Source of the DNA: Acorus gramineus
Lineage: Eukaryota > Streptophyta > Magnoliopsida > Acorales > Acoraceae
Direction of reading: 5' to 3'
DNA: 64,000 nt
Assembly (NCBI GenBank): GCA_030737835.1
Contig: CM060849.1
Location: 1,240,001 to 1,304,000, forward strand
Shown here: positions 1 through 10,750 of the stretch, piece by piece
Layout of the letters: every line of letters starts with the position of its first letter
Position numbering within the stretch: position 1 is the first letter of the stretch
The notes under the pieces: model-generated
Seen by the model: only the letters and a program-made list of their open reading frames with translations
The model's database searches: none
What the model was told of the DNA's origin: nothing
Position numbers and translations under genes: made by a program

Positions 1-2554
1 TTTGCATGTGTCTTGTGTGATAATATGGAAGTATCAGGGGTTAGGGTCTTCATGAAGTAGGCTTATATGTGTGATAAGAGGTTTCATAATTTAATTATGG
101 ATCATTAGTTGTGTTTTACAGATCTCGTAGACCGGACACGCGGTGATCCGGGTATTGATGAGTGGTTTGGTCCAATCCCCCCTCTCGAGATGCGCTCGAC
201 GCGCGTAGTTGTGCGCCGCGCATCGATGGGGCGTCCTAGCTATACTACTTGTGTAGATAAGTAGTATGACCATGCTTAGACTATAATATGTTAGATATCT
301 TGCATGCTAGGCTTATATTACATGTATTGTATCCATGTATGAATTATTGTGTTGCATGCGCCCCTCTAGTATGGGCATGTATTGCTGTAATGTGTATTGA
401 TGTATAGAATATGGCATGCCTTAGGTAGTATTGTAATACTACTCCCACCATATTAATTGGAATATCCAGCATGATTAAGTCTGGGTTAATAACGGGCACC
501 TGCCTAATATTCCCTTGCGATAAGACTCGAGGGCGTGGTGTAGTTGTTGCGCCCATGCTAATGGGGCAAAGCTATGACCGACTTCATGAGATGATGATCT
601 CTCTCGCCCTCTCCCTCTGCACGGACTGAGTAAGTAGATGCGATTTCCTACTCGACTCAGGTTCGTTTGGAATATTGGCATGCACATGTTAGTGCGTGAG
701 ATCGCGCTTGACCCTTCCCTTTTAAGTTGGTGATATCCATGTGTGCTTATGTGATTAATGTCCATGTATGCATGTTGTATGATTTATTATGATGTAAATC
801 TATGATTAGGGAGTATCCCTATGATTAATTGATATGTGATCGTGCATATGGTTCATGCACATAACTAAGATTAAATTCTCCTATAAAATATATGCAATGT
901 TAAAACTAATTAGGCCTATCTGAAATAGGCGTGGGTATGACCCGTTGTCGGGTTGCACCTTATTAGTCAGAGCGCTAGCGATGTAATCGCCCCCATGCAT
1001 CCGAGCGATGCACTCGTTTGGAATTCAGGAGAATTCATTATCTTATCGGTTTTGTTAAACCGGTAGTTGTGGCATTAAGCTAGGCCTACCCGTGCTAGGC
1101 GTGTATATGAACCGCCTGTTGGGTTATGTGCCTTGGGATTATTTCTGCGTGAGAGCAGAGGCAACCCCCTTGTGTCCGAGCGACGCAACCGTGTGGGAGT
1201 ACAATAGTATTCGATATCATCGATATGTGATTATCGAGAGTAGTTGTTTTTCCATTGGGTTCGCTTTGCGAACATGGAGTGTTTCCTCCCAATGTCGTCC
1301 GTGTTGAAGCGGGCCGGGTTAAAGCTGTCCTGACAGAGGGCTCCCATCCGTAGGTACCACCGATGCGTTTGGAAACGTACTGATCGTGGGAGTATACCAG
1401 GTAGAGGCTACCTGGGAGAGGGCTAACGAATGATATTGCGAGCGTGGAATCGTTCTCCCCTTCGTTGGATCTGATGTAGGAACTTCCCGGCGTTGGAAAA
1501 GCTGTCCTGACAGAGGGCTCCCATCCGTAGGTACCACCGAGGCGTTCGGAAGCGTACTGATCGTGGGAGTATACCAGGTAGTGACTACCCGGGGAAAGGG
1601 CTACCGGTGGACCAAGGGTGTAGAGGAGTCTAATCTCTCCAAAAGTCCTATGTCACCTGTAAAGGGTGAGGGTGAGGATGAGGTGAAGACACGTCGCCGC
1701 GTGACCCATTCGTGGTTCGTCCGTTCCCATAGTTGTTGGGTCCGGTTGCGTATCGATGTTCAAAGACATCGTTGGGCAGTTATCTCGATGTAGATGATCC
1801 AGTAGTGTTGTGTAGACCAGTAATTCCGGGTCTCGTTGACCAACGGTATGGTCTCTCCCCAAGAGACCCAAGAGTCTCCCTCTGGGAGTGAGGGTGAGGG
1901 TGAGGTTGGTGATCCAGTAGTGTTGTGTGGACCAGTAATTCCGCGTCTCTTCGACCAACGGTATGGTCTCTCCCCAAAAGTCCCAAGAGTCTTCCTCCGG
2001 GAGTGAGGGTGAGGTTGGTCGCGCCGCCGCGTGACCCTGTTATCCATTGGGTTTCTACCCATGTTTTTCCTTGAAAGGAAATTGTGTTAGCATTGAATTG
2101 TTGTAATGGTGATTGGTTTCTAGCCACTCAATGAGCTTGTAGCTCACCCCTCGCATACTGTTTCTTTTCAGGGGCAGTGTTGGGCGTGGAGCTGGAGCTT
2201 CCCTGTGGCATGGTCTTATGGGCGTGGAGCGTTCTTCCGGCGGGTGGCGAGTGCGAGGCTGTCAGCAGTCCTAGAGTCATTTTATGTATTGTAAATCGTG
2301 CATGTGGCACATGTTATATTTTATTTGGTCTAGACTTGGCTCTCACAGGACAGTGATTGTGTATTCGAGTCTGTAATAATGTTTTTGGTTTACAGACATT
2401 GTTTATATATTATGCTTTCGCTTTTCAGTCAGTTATCATTATCCTTGCTTTGCCACCTTGTGTGTTGTTATTGGAGTCTTTATTGACCTCAGGTATTGAT
2501 AGCTGATATTTCATTATTGCCACGTCTCGGGGACGGCTGCCCTGGGGCGTGACA
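1..2554 (+). mobile_element. Large Tekay-type LTR B1, 3' part (left end outside window)
   Basis: This is the 3' part of a long terminal repeat; its start lies left of the window. It ends in GGGGCGTGACA, like the other large LTRs here, and abuts minus-strand coding sequence of element X1 at 2555. It matches the LTRs at 48132-51581 and 39554-40751 in order: a 3' splice-like site (TTTTACAG, 121), a GATCTCGT mini-exon, the block with GACAGAGGGCTCCCATC and GTGGGAGTATACCAGGTAG, then CACTGAGC-type sequence, TTTCTTTTCAG (2171) and the shared 3' end. The second 5' splice site seen in relatives (TTGGTGAGT) reads TTGATGAGT near 156, so it has probably decayed. A segment is duplicated with a 177-bp period (1321 and 1498). 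No reading frame here looks real. Confidence 0.85.
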
Positions 2555-2915
2555 CGCAGAGTGATTACCAGAGCATTCAAGTGTGGGGCCTGGACTCCTT
2601 CCAGGTCGATAGCAGAGAAAGTGATGGCTCCTTCATCACCACTTCTTGGTCTCTTCACGACCAGTTTCAGCTCCTGGTCGATCTGCATCATTTCGAAGGA
2701 GACATGCATCTTCCTCGAATCTCGTCGGGCGCTTTTTGGCATGACGAAGTGCGGTATGCCTCCAAAAATGACGTCAATGACCCCCGCCGAAGTATTAGGA
2801 TCAATATTCGTCACATACTGCTCACCAGGAGTTGGGGTCTTCTCGATAGGAACATATTCCTTCAAGCGCCCTCTCTGGACCTGGTTCTCCAAGAACCCCC
2901 GGAGGATACAGTATT
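2555..2915 (-). pseudogene. Element X1: gag-to-protease linker fragment (Tat-lineage Ty3/gypsy)
   Basis: The minus strand encodes the region between the nucleocapsid knuckle and the protease of a Tat-lineage element. It contains the linker motif around VIFGGIPHF and the conserved block ending HLNALVITLR that normally precedes the retropepsin DTGS motif. It is cut on both sides by inserted LTRs: B1 at 2554 and A1 at 2916. If A1 and one copy of its 5-bp duplication are removed, the frame runs directly on from the knuckle sequence at 6116 onward, which shows both parts are one element. The protease and the rest of pol are not in the window. Confidence 0.75.
2911..2915. repeat. Target-site duplication of solo LTR A1 (left)
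   Basis: GTATT immediately precedes the LTR start TGTTATATATG. The matching copy at 6116-6120 reads GCATT, one transition away. Confidence 0.8.
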
Positions 2916-3699
2916 TGTTATATATGTGTCACTTTTTGCCTTCTGGTAAACCATTGGAGCATTTTGACAGTTTTTTAGTTTTTTTCGTTTTTCGATCGGA
3001 ACCGTAAAATTTTGGACTGTTAGCTATCGTCCTGTGTTTGAGGACTTCGATTGAAAATCTAACTGCATATTATGTGTCCTGGTGCCACTTTAAGCCACTC
3101 ACGAAAATTTCATCGAATTCTGGTAACGTTTTCAAAATTTCGCAGTTCCGGGGCGTATCCGGGTTTTGACCGAGCGAGAAGTCATTGGGAGAGTTGACTC
3201 GGTCAAAGTGGGCCCATGACTTGGTCAACCCTTTTTGTTTTTTTGTGTGGTTGGGTTGACCCAAGTCAAATCCCACTTAAAGCCTCACTTAAACCCTAAT
3301 TAATCCTTCTTAACCCTAATCTAAGTGTTGGCTATTTAAAGTGAAATCTAAAAGTTGCTCCCCACTATTCATCATCTTCTCCAACACATTTTCTCTCTCC
3401 CCCTCTCTCCTTTTCTTGCTTTTGAGCCACCTAGGGTGCTTGAAGCTTAAAACCCAAAACATAGAAAGGTTAGATCCGGTCCCGATCTATCCCCCGGTGT
3501 TCTCGGATTCGAGTTCCGACAAGATTGGCCCCCTCTAACCCCCTCTATTCTCCCCTGTTTTCAGCCCCATTTGAGGTAGGAGGAGGTCTTGGTGGTGGAG
3601 ACCCTTTGGGAGGCGTTTCGGTGCACGAAGATCCTCCGGTTCCCTTCCTTTCCTCTCCTTTCCTTGGGTAAGGGTTCTTTCCTCCTTTTTCATGTTTAG

Positions 3700-4440
3700 A
3701 TGCATGTTAGGAGGGTGGGGTTGTGTGTGGAGGGCGGCTGGTGGCTGTCGGTGGTGGTTGGGGGCGGTCGGAGGCCATTGGTGGCCGGTGGTTGGTGGTA
3801 GAGGAGCTCGGGCAGGGAGGTTGGTTGTCTCGGGCAGCAGGCAGCACAGGCAGGCGCAGCTGGCGTGCAGCGGCAGGGCACGCGCACACGTACGCGCGGG
3901 CGTGCGCTCAGGTGGCGCAGGTGTGGGCGTGCTGGGCGCTGGGCATGCTGGGCGTGCTGGGCGCTGGGCGTGCTGGCCGTGTTGGGCACTGGGTATGCTG
4001 GGCGAGGGTGCTGGGCGCTGGGCGCTGAGCACCGTGCAGGAGCATGCGCGTGGAACGCTGAGCGGTGGTGCGCGCGGGGTGTGCGCGCGCGGCGAGGCGA
4101 GCGGTGGTGCGCGCGGGGTGCGCGGCGAGGCGAGCAGTGGTGCGCGCGCGGCGAGGCAAGCGGTGGTGCGTGCGGAGTGCGCGCGGGGCGAGGCGCGGGG
4201 CGCGGGCCGTGCGGGTGTGCGCGCGGGTTGCTGCGCTGGGGCGCAGCGAGCGCGCGGTGCACCCGGGGTGGTCCGGCAGGGAGTCCGGGCGTGCAGGCTG
4301 GGCTGGGCAGTGCGCCTGGGCGCGCGGGCCAAGGCTCGGCTGTGCGCCCGGGGTGGGTGGCCGTGCGAGCGGCTGCCCGGGGGTGCGGGAGTGAGTCGGG
4401 GTGCTCGGGCTAGCGTGCGTACGGGCCGTATGTACGTTTG
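3700..4440 (+). repeat. GC-rich CG/TG-alternating low-complexity block in LTR A1
   Basis: A long run of GTGCGCGCGG-, GGGCGCTGGGC- and CGTGCGGG-like pieces with very high GC and CpG content. Long open frames occur in several frames on both strands, but the predicted peptides are simple Ala/Arg/Gly/Pro/Cys composition and differ between LTR copies, so I regard them as non-coding. The block falls between a 5' and a 3' splice-like site. Confidence 0.8.
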
Positions 4441-5161
4441 CCCGAGTGTTATGTATTTTTAGAGTATTTTTGGTGTAATTGTGGATTTTACTCACCAAGT
4501 TGATACCCTGTCTTGCAGATCTTGACGGACGGTCGCGCGACGACCCGACTTTCGGTGAGTGGGACAATCCAACCCAGTTGGGAGGCGCTATATGCACTTG
4601 GGCATATACCGTCCTCCCCTGGGGCACCATAGATTAATATTAACCTGTTTAATATGTAATCCATGCAAGCATGATTGATATGTAGTATGCATGCTACCCT
4701 AGACTGATTATGTTAGGGACTTGCACCTTTAGGTTGTGTAAGAGCCATGCACCTTGTCCCCTTGTTATCATGCTAGGAAAGCCTCGGCCTTTGTATGCTC
4801 TTATTAGTTTAATTTGTTAAATTAAATGCAACTGGTAATGTTATTGCATGCCTTAGGGAATATTTAAGGGGCCTTGCGAGGTCAACATTGAGACCCGGGC
4901 TAGGGTGCTCCGTTTTCCTTGTTTGGTTGTCGAGATGTCGTATATCGGGACCTCATGGTGCCCTCCCGAGGTTTTTTTTCCCGTCTACATTAATGCATGT
5001 TCCCCGCATCTTGGTTATGCGCCCTGGAGGAATTCTGATGAATTCAAGACACTAGAGTTGTAGAGATGTGTTGTCAGCGGATCCGAGTGGATCATATGCG
5101 TGTGGGTAGGCTGTTTCTCTCCCCTTCGTTGGATCCGTGTAGGGACTCCTCAGCATAGACA

Positions 5162-5573
5162 GACTATCCTGACAGAGGGCTCCCATCAGTAGGCACCTCC
5201 TGATCTTGGACTCGGACTGTGCTGAATGTGGGAGTAGACCAGGCAATAGCAGGCTATCCTGATAGAGGGCTCCCATCAGTAGGCACCTCCTGATCTTGGA
5301 CTCAGACTGTGCTGAATGTGGGAGTAGACCAGGTAAGCTACGGTGTGGAGGAGAGGCTATCGGTGGACCAAGGGTGATTAACAGCCTAGTCAGTCCCAAT
5401 ATCCTATGTCACCTATTGAGGGGTGAGGGTGTATGGATGTGTATGGATGATTATAAGTCCCAATATCCTATGTCACCTATTGAGGGGTGAGGGTGAGGGT
5501 GTATGGATGTGTTTGGATGATTATAAGTCCCAATATCCTATGTCACCTATTGAGGGGTGAGGGTGAGGGTGTG
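5162..5573 (+). repeat. Internal tandem duplications in LTR A1
   Basis: A ~90-bp unit beginning CTATCCTGACAGAGGG is present twice (5162 and 5252). Further on, a unit beginning AGTCCCAATATCC is present three times (5392, 5456, 5526; periods 64 and 70). The solo LTR at 31209-34231 has single copies, so the expansion happened in this copy. Confidence 0.85.
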
Positions 5574-6115
5574 GTGGTTCGGCGATGTACGAACTACTGG
5601 ATTTATGTTGTTATGCCACTTTGAGGCTGGTTGTTGATTAATTGTGGTTAATATATCTGTGATGCATGGGTTGTGCTGTTCACTGAGCGTGTGGCTCACC
5701 CCTCGCATAATATTATTTCTCCAGAGTCATCTGAGTCGGAACTGAAGGAAGAGCTCCCCGAGGGACTTCATCAGTAGCGGAGTAGCGCCACGTCCCGCGA
5801 GTATCAGAGGCTATCAGCATCCCTTGTGATTGTATGTATTATATTCCGTGCTTGGGCACGCGTTTGTATTGTATTTGGATGTCATTGTATATATTGGCTC
5901 TCACAGGACAGTTGATTATGTATCGAGTCTGTAATATGTTTTTGGATTACAGATTCAGTCTTTTAGCTTCCGCTTTTGGTGTATATATCATGTCAGCCCT
6001 GCTTTTGTTGTCTGTGTTGTCATTTTAGCTGTTGTGTGAGTATGTTATTGAACTCCTGTTTAGACTGATATCATATATACACTTGTCGCGTGCCGGGGAC
6101 GCCCGGGGCGTGACA

Positions 6116-7293
6116 GCATTGGTCGGTAGTATGGCCCATGCTCTTGTGGTAGTCACAGCGGAGAGTTTGATCCCGCCTTGACTCGTCACTCCTCATGGGT
6201 GCGGGCCATCGAACCACGGCTCCCCCTGGATTTTGGACAGGATCTGCGATGGAGGGATCTTGAAGAATATCCCTTGTCCTTCTGCACCTCATTTGTTGAG
6301 GCACCAGGCTTCTTGCCCTTCTCGCCCCGCTGGTCCTTCTGAAGCGGCTCCTGTGGGCTTTTTATTGCTGGTGATAAGGTTGCAGGCGTTGGCAAAGACC
6401 AGAGCGCAGCCACCGCCTGCTTAAGGATCCTGGATTCTTCTTCCACCTTGGCGTACTTTTCACCACGCCCCATCAAATCACGTAAGTCAGACGGAGTGCG
6501 CTTGATAAGTGACTCCTTGAGGCCGTTTCCGGATGGCAGGCCGTTCCGGAAAGCCATTATTGCAGCGTCCTCACTACAGTCTTCTACTTCAAACTTCAGG
6601 ATGCGGAAACGATCGACAAACTGCCGAATCGTCTCCTCTGACTGCATTTGGATCTTCATGAGATCGCCGAGATCCTTCTTCCTCCGTCGACTACAGATGA
6701 AGTGCTCAAAAAACATGGTGCCAAGCTCCTTGAAAGTTTTGATTGTCGTAGGTGGAAGGATATGGAACCAAGTCAGCGTGGCCCCTTCTAGGCTAGAGGG
6801 GAAGAGGCGGCACATAAGCCCATCATAGAGCTCATACAACGCCATCGAATGACGGAACGCCAAGATATGATCGTAGGATCCGTCGTACCATTGTATAGTT
6901 TGAATTTGGGTTGAACAAACTTTCGGGGAAGTCGTTCTCTGAGAATCTCTGCGCAAAACGGGGAGGCGAATCCCCGTATTGCGTGCTCCATCATCTCGTG
7001 ATTCGGAACGCGCCGTATTTCAGAGCGCAAGGTGTAACGAGGCTGCGCGACTGCTCCCCCGGGGTGGAGAGTTATACTGATGTCCTTCCGATACTTCACG
7101 TAAGACCAATCGCCCTTGGTGTGTTTGCCTTTGAGAGGCCCCTGCCGGGTGGAGCGTTCCCCATGAGGTGAGCGCCTGCGCCTCTGTTCTTCATGAGGCC
7201 GTCGACCTGCTCGAGGAGTGCGGGAACGCCGACGAGATCGCTGCCTTTGATTTGAGGAAGAGGTACTTCCCTTCGAACCTTCAACATTGACAG
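6116..7293 (-). pseudogene. Element X1: Gag (Tat-lineage Ty3/gypsy), broken
   Basis: Minus-strand Gag of a Tat-lineage retrotransposon. The open pieces run 7287-7096, 7099-6788, 6956-6186 and 6304-6116 in more than one frame, so frameshifts separate them. The central piece has the retrotransposon capsid signature: GATLTWFHILPP, then FFEHFICSRRRKKDLGDLM, then an arginine-rich FVDRF segment. This is the arrangement of plant Tat Gag. Near 6140-6180 is a knuckle-like C-x3-H-x4-H-x4 series (CDYHKSMGHTTDQ), typical of this lineage, and directly after it the solo LTR A1 is inserted. Gag would assemble the particle and bind the RNA; this copy cannot make a full protein. Confidence 0.8.
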
Positions 7294-7593
7294 TCAGGGG
7301 TTGGGCAGTACAGGAGGCGGTGGCCGAATTTCCTCCTGGACTGGCTGTTGTCGATGCATGTTCGTATAGAACTGTTGCATCGAGGCTTCGATCATCTGCT
7401 ACATTGATCCCTGTAGATGAGTAAATAGAGTTTCTTGCGTGTACTCAATTACCTGCTTGAGGTCTTGGACCTGACTAACCAGGGTTTCCGGTGAGCCGTC
7501 GGCAGCGTCGGATGAGAGAATATTTCGTTCCTATCGTCCTCCTGCATTGATGTCACTAGGATCTCACATTGCGGACACTGGCTTTTTGTTTCA

Positions 7594-7613
7594 GTGTCCC
7601 ACAGACGGCGCCA
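7594..7613 (-). promoter_or_regulatory. Primer-binding site of element X1
   Basis: On the minus strand the sequence TGGCGCCGTCTGTGGG follows the LTR end by three bases. It is the TGGCGCC-type primer-binding site common in plant Tat/Athila elements. Its position fixes 7617 as the inner LTR boundary. Confidence 0.75.
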
Positions 7614-7616
7614 AAC

Positions 7617-8382
7617 TGAGGTGGATATTTTCCCCCTTAGTTAAATTTGTAAATCTCTTAGGAAAAATGAACTTGGGCTATATGAATTGTTTGCTATGTT
7701 TTTACTCTCTCAATGACCGTATAGAAAATGACACACAATGACTGGCTGTGCTTGACTCAATGAATGACTGTGCTTTGCTGTCTGACTGTGCCCTTAGAAT
7801 GTTGAGCGCGTGACCTCTTTATAAGCTGTCTACGTATCCTTTGGGGATCAAGTCACACGTAGTTCCTTTTCTACCCTTGTAACCGCCTTGCCACTAAGTG
7901 TTTAGTGGGCTTTTTTCCAGGGAAACGTCCCTAGTGTTTATGCTCCACGTCGGTCCTTGATTATCCACGTTCTGCTAGTAATGGGCCTTAAATGCCACCT
8001 TGGTAGTTACAGGCGTTGGTGGTCTTCTGACCGTTTCTTCATTCTGCTCGGGGTCTCTTGATATGCTCACCCGTACGTTTCATAGTATGTCCGCGAGGAG
8101 TAAGGTCGACCGATCAGACCTCCTGTCTGGTCATGCCTTAGACTACTCACTTTCGAGGAACAAGGTTGACCGACTAGACCTCGTGTCTGATCGTGCTTTA
8201 GACTACTCGTTATGTGAGGTGTCCGACTGTCCAACTAGACCATGGATCTAGTTGTGTCAACACATTTGAAGATGTCATAGTAAGACGGCCTGACCTCGAT
8301 CGGGTCTTTGTGGGCCTCAAGTCAGATAGCCCATGTCTGTCTAGTCTTGACACGTGTCCTAGTGCAGATTTTTATCTCTACA
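7617..8382 (-). mobile_element. Element X1: 5' LTR (766 bp)
   Basis: On the minus strand the LTR runs from TGTAGAGATAAAAATC (8382) to ATATCCACCTCA (7617), next to the primer-binding site. A minus-strand TATA box, CTTATAAAGAGG, lies near 7815-7826, in agreement with the orientation. A ~60-bp unit around GGTCGACCGATCAGACC is partly duplicated at 8102-8210. The outer end falls exactly at an (AT)n tract, so X1 inserted at that microsatellite; ATATA is the likely but untestable target duplication. Confidence 0.75.

Positions 8383-8443
<61 letters not shown>
8383..8443. repeat. (AT)n microsatellite
   Basis: About 60 bp of nearly pure AT repeat with one phase break near 8400. It adjoins the outer end of the X1 LTR. 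Confidence 0.95.
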
Positions 8444-8447
<4 letters not shown>

Positions 8448-9532
8448 TAGATAAAAAATAATAAGTAAAATTAAAACAAAATTAATAATATAAGCATAAT
8501 CGAAATAGCACAAAAACTTCATTAATGGATATATAATATATAAAATAACTTAATAACTTATTAGTTAACTATGGATTAATCAGTAAAAACAGTTAGGCGC
8601 TAAGCATTGTGGGTTAATTGAGACCGCCTAAGCTTAAGCAGGGCATTAATGAGGACCCAAAAGGAATTTTTAGAACATCGCCACCATGTGCAATGGACAT
8701 TCATGGCTTGAACAACAACACTCACTTCTATCTTTTTTCTATCCTCTCTCCCAAACATGGGGGCTATTACCACAAAGTACTGGATCCAAAACCAGTAAAC
8801 AAAGGAAGAGAAAAGAAAAGAAAAAAAGAAATTAAAAAAAGAGAAAAAGATTCTTACCTGCAGCACGCACCAAACTTTTGTAATGGCTCCTCCTCCCTAC
8901 TTGCCAAGCAAGGTTGGTTCCTAACCCAATGATGAAAAACATTGATAAAAAGTGATACCAGCAATAATATATGTCAAAGTGATGGAATGAAATGCATTGT
9001 GGAACAAGTCATACCAAATCTCTTATAAAGACCAAACTTTTGTTATTCTGATGAAGGTGAAGCGTCAATGTACCTGGTTTCGGGTTAAAAACGCATCAAA
9101 TGGCCAATATTGTTTTTGGGTATCGGCTTGCTTTCTACGTGAAATTTATTATTAATTATAATATAATATATATTATAATAATAAAAGGGACCTACATTTC
9201 CCTTTCGTTAGCGTTGGGCCAACGCCAAAGTCTCGATCAAAATTCCTATCTCGTGATATCATCAGCGTTGTGGAGAACAAAAGGTGTGGGAATCAACTGC
9301 TCCCAGCTCAAATCAACAGATAAAATACACCCATACAACAAATATTTCTCGTTATTTATACAGTAGAATTTCATGTATCAAAAGCAACTATTTTTTTTTA
9401 TATATGTATTCAATGAAAAAACTGCTTATATAGGTGTCCTTTGGAGATCAATTATCAAACTAATTATATTTTTATTAAATTAATTTTTAAAAGAGGTCAA
9501 CAATTGGGTGAAAAATATAATATATTTAAAAC
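8444..9532. other. AT-rich intergenic DNA, nothing recognised
   Basis: No coding potential or known repeat was recognised. There is a purine-rich run at 8800-8850 and a short perfect inverted repeat, GCGTTGG-G-CCAACGC, near 9210. Confidence 0.5.
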
Positions 9533-9554
9533 AACTTTGATTGAAAAGCACAAC

Positions 9555-9746
9555 AATTCAGGGTTTAACGATTTTATTAACAGGTCATGGGTTCGAGTCT
9601 TGGCGTTGACTTACCCATCTGTTTGTTAGCGATTATTCAAAAAAAATTTTCATTTGACCAGAGTAAACAGGCGGAGGTAGCCTTCCTAGCTCGACCGTAA
9701 GATCAGCCACGGGGGATCTCTCCGATATCAAAAAAAAAAAAAAAAA
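9555..9746 (+). mobile_element. tRNA-derived SINE with 22-bp target duplication
   Basis: An element of about 192 bp ending in a pure A tract and containing GGGTTCGAGTC near 9589, which matches the RNA polymerase III B box. It is bracketed by near-identical 22-bp direct repeats beginning AACTTTGATTGAAAAGCA (9533-9554 and 9747-9768; one difference). A weaker similar unit (TAGGTCTTGATATCCGG, TTAGTGTTGACTTA) follows at about 9790-9830 and may be an older copy. The A box is not clear. Confidence 0.75.
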
Positions 9747-9768
9747 AACTTTGATTGAAAAGCATAAC

Positions 9769-10466
9769 GGTCATGGTTTACCTGTGTTAATGGTAGGTCT
9801 TGATATCCGGTCTTAGTGTTGACTTAATCCTTATATATTTCTATGGATTTAGGGGTACACAGACAAAAATAACTTACCCAACTTAGCTACAAGGCCAGCT
9901 ATTGTAAAATTAATTCTAAAATAGGGAAAGTTTGTTTTTCATTTTCAAAAAATTTTTAAAATGTTTTTGAATGTGAACCACATAATGTTATAAAAATACG
10001 TTTATTGACTCCAAACATTAGATTAAAGGTCAATGATTCAATCATTGGGTTAATATAGTTGAACCGTCGTACTGTCATGACATAATAAATATATTAATTA
10101 TTATTACTGAATTTATTTTAAAAATGATATATTTTGGAAAATATTTGCATAGTTGTAAAATTGTAATTTTTTTAATTATTTTAAACTTTTACTTAACATC
10201 ATATCATAATTTTATTATGTAAAATCTAAATTTTTTAATTAAATAATATTTTAACAATAATTAATTACAGATTTTGTGACTAAAGAAATGGGTGGTTTAA
10301 TAAACTAGTAATCGAGACTCAACCGATAATGTTGGGATTTAAGGGTATGTTGAACCAAAATACACAGGTGAACATTCAACCGATTCAACCAAACAATACA
10401 AGTTTTGATATATTGGAACCACGAGTTCATGTTACTAAAGAACAATTTATAAACTATTTTTTCGAT
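9769..10466. other. AT-rich intergenic DNA with a possible older SINE relic
   Basis: The first ~100 bp resemble the adjacent SINE body. The rest is AT rich with no recognised feature. Confidence 0.35.
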
Positions 10467-10750
10467 AAGGGTTTTTTTATTTTTAAGTCCCCACAAACTA
10501 TAAGATTTAGTGATTGATCTCTTACTTCATTATATTTTGGTTTTAGTCCACTCGATTTAAAGGATATGTTTATATTTAATTTCTTTCAGGGACTAAAAAG
10601 AAAACCAAATAATTTAGGGATAAGTCCCTCCCAAGGACTAAAAAAAAATATATCCATTAAATTTAAGGACTAAAATTAAAATATGAATGAATGAGAGACC
10701 GATTACTAAACCCTATAGTTTATAGGAACTTAAAAATAAAAAATCCTTTT
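10467..10750. mobile_element. Foldback/MITE-like element, ~284 bp
   Basis: The two ends are imperfect inverted repeats of about 100 bp. The left arm reads AAGTCCCCACAAACTAT, then GATTTAGTGATTG, then GGTTTTAGTCC. The reverse complement of the right arm reads AAGTTCCTATAAACTAT, then GGTTTAGTAATCGG, then AATTTTAGTCC. The centre has two copies of GGGACTAAAA-like sequence. No clear target duplication and no coding sequence. A non-autonomous DNA transposon is the likeliest source. Confidence 0.7.

Larger units (their letters stand above)
2916..6115 (+). mobile_element. Solo LTR A1 (Tekay-type), 3,200 bp
   Basis: A complete LTR from TGTTATATATGTGTCAC to GGGGCGTGACA with no internal region, flanked by GTATT/GCATT. 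It sits inside the gag region of X1. The same start and end bound the LTRs of the near-complete element at 56158-64000, whose coding sequence is of the Tekay/Del chromovirus lineage. A TATA-like CTATTTAAAG lies near 3331, followed by CCCCACTATTCATCATC, which is conserved in A2. Consensus splice-like signals follow: GG|GTAAGG at 3668, TTGCAG| at 4518, a 36-nt mini-exon 4519-4554, |GTGAGT at 4555, and TTCTCCAG| at 5724. The block 3700-4440 is extremely GC rich. LTR-LTR recombination most likely removed the rest of the element. Confidence 0.92.

Noticed and set aside
3535-4630. Long overlapping open frames in the GC-rich LTR blocks (up to 265 codons)
   Set aside because: They occur in many frames on both strands, have simple Ala/Arg/Pro/Gly/Cys composition and differ between LTR copies; GC-rich DNA has few stop codons.
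5480-5573. Telomere-like repeats (GGTGAGGGTGAGGG) in LTRs
   Set aside because: The plant telomere unit is TTTAGGG; these are short GTGAGG repeats at a fixed LTR position.
8322-8522. Ile/Tyr-repeat frames near 8400
   Set aside because: Translation of the (AT)n tract.
9585-9605. A tRNA gene, because of the B-box-like GGTTCGAGTC
   Set aside because: No cloverleaf can be formed; the A tail and target duplications make it a SINE.
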